This document shows, piece after piece, positions 63,889-64,000 of a DNA stretch of 64,000 nt. Origin of the DNA: Ancylostoma caninum (taxonomy: Eukaryota > Nematoda > Chromadorea > Rhabditida > Ancylostomatidae); assembly GCA_037903475.1 (NCBI GenBank), contig JBAJFG010000572.1, forward strand, positions 186,001-250,000. The letters run 5' to 3'. Made by a program: the position numbers and the translations under genes. A model generated the notes under the pieces. It ran no database searches. It worked only from the letters and a program-made list of their open reading frames with translations, and was not told the DNA's origin. Each line of letters begins with the position of its first letter. Position 1 is the first letter of the stretch.

Positions 63889-64000
63889 AGACGCAGAAAG
63901 TGGGCGTGAGGGGGGGGGGCGTAGGAAAAAGGGGGGTCTTCACCGTTTTGGGGACCCAGACGGAAAATAAAATTAATAAAAACATTAATTATAATAATAA
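63889..64000. mobile_element. CAGTGGC-ended fragment at the window end
   Basis: GCAGACGCAGAAAGTGGGCG, a G-run and then GGGGACCCAGACGGAAAATA, the inverse of 61934-62030. The final 30 bp is AT-rich and continues past the window. Confidence 0.55.

Overview
The window looks like nuclear DNA from a parasitic clade V (strongylid, hookworm-like) nematode. The genes have many small exons with GT-AG introns and TTTCAG-type acceptors. Four genes have a 3' splice acceptor only 3 to 18 nt upstream of the ATG, as expected for spliced-leader trans-splicing. The best protein matches are to metazoan families, and much of the sequence is inverted-repeat transposons. The order of several genes also fits what I remember of the C. 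elegans chromosome I Y71G12B region (atg-5, lsm-6, ubc-3). The species call is an inference.

Genes are confined to the first 28 kb. On the + strand, a five-exon deoxycytidylate deaminase (2970-4479) faces a six-exon ATG5 gene on the - strand (6245-4680); their 3' ends are about 200 bp apart. Further genes on the - strand are a 12-exon uncharacterised zinc-ribbon protein of 586 residues (20158-14295), LSM6 (23244-21181, two exons), the CDC34-type ubiquitin-conjugating enzyme UBC-3 (26844-23877, six exons) and a possible further gene starting at 28230. I rebuilt these models by hand from splice sites, reading phase and family homology. The products belong to nucleotide metabolism, autophagy, mRNA decay/splicing and ubiquitin conjugation, so they do not form one pathway. 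Their shared strand and trans-splice acceptors would allow an operon, but the gaps are wide.

The rest is dominated by transposable elements. Many are non-autonomous terminal-inverted-repeat (TIR) or foldback elements: 0.1-2.7 kb, 6.35-6.72, 7.1-12.1, 15.3-16.2, 31.7, 32.1, 36.0-36.8, 38.6, 39.3-40.1, 42.5-43.4, 43.7-44.3, 45.0, 48.2-48.8, 53.3, 57.0-59.6 and 60.1 kb. At least three mariner-type elements or remnants are present (17.56-18.44, 46.2-47.0, 48.84-49.76 kb), plus a LINE 3' end inside an intron of ubc-3. The last 4 kb is an inverted cluster of Penelope-like retroelement copies with reverse transcriptase and GIY-YIG endonuclease segments.

The most unusual signals are: (1) the Penelope-like palindrome, whose outer copies are identical over their inner parts while one outer copy switches to match the middle copy further out; (2) a recurring architecture in which unrelated TIR elements each carry their own array of one short motif; (3) the trans-spliced gene cluster with its conserved zinc-ribbon protein. 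From 28 kb to 60 kb I recognise no intact cellular gene.
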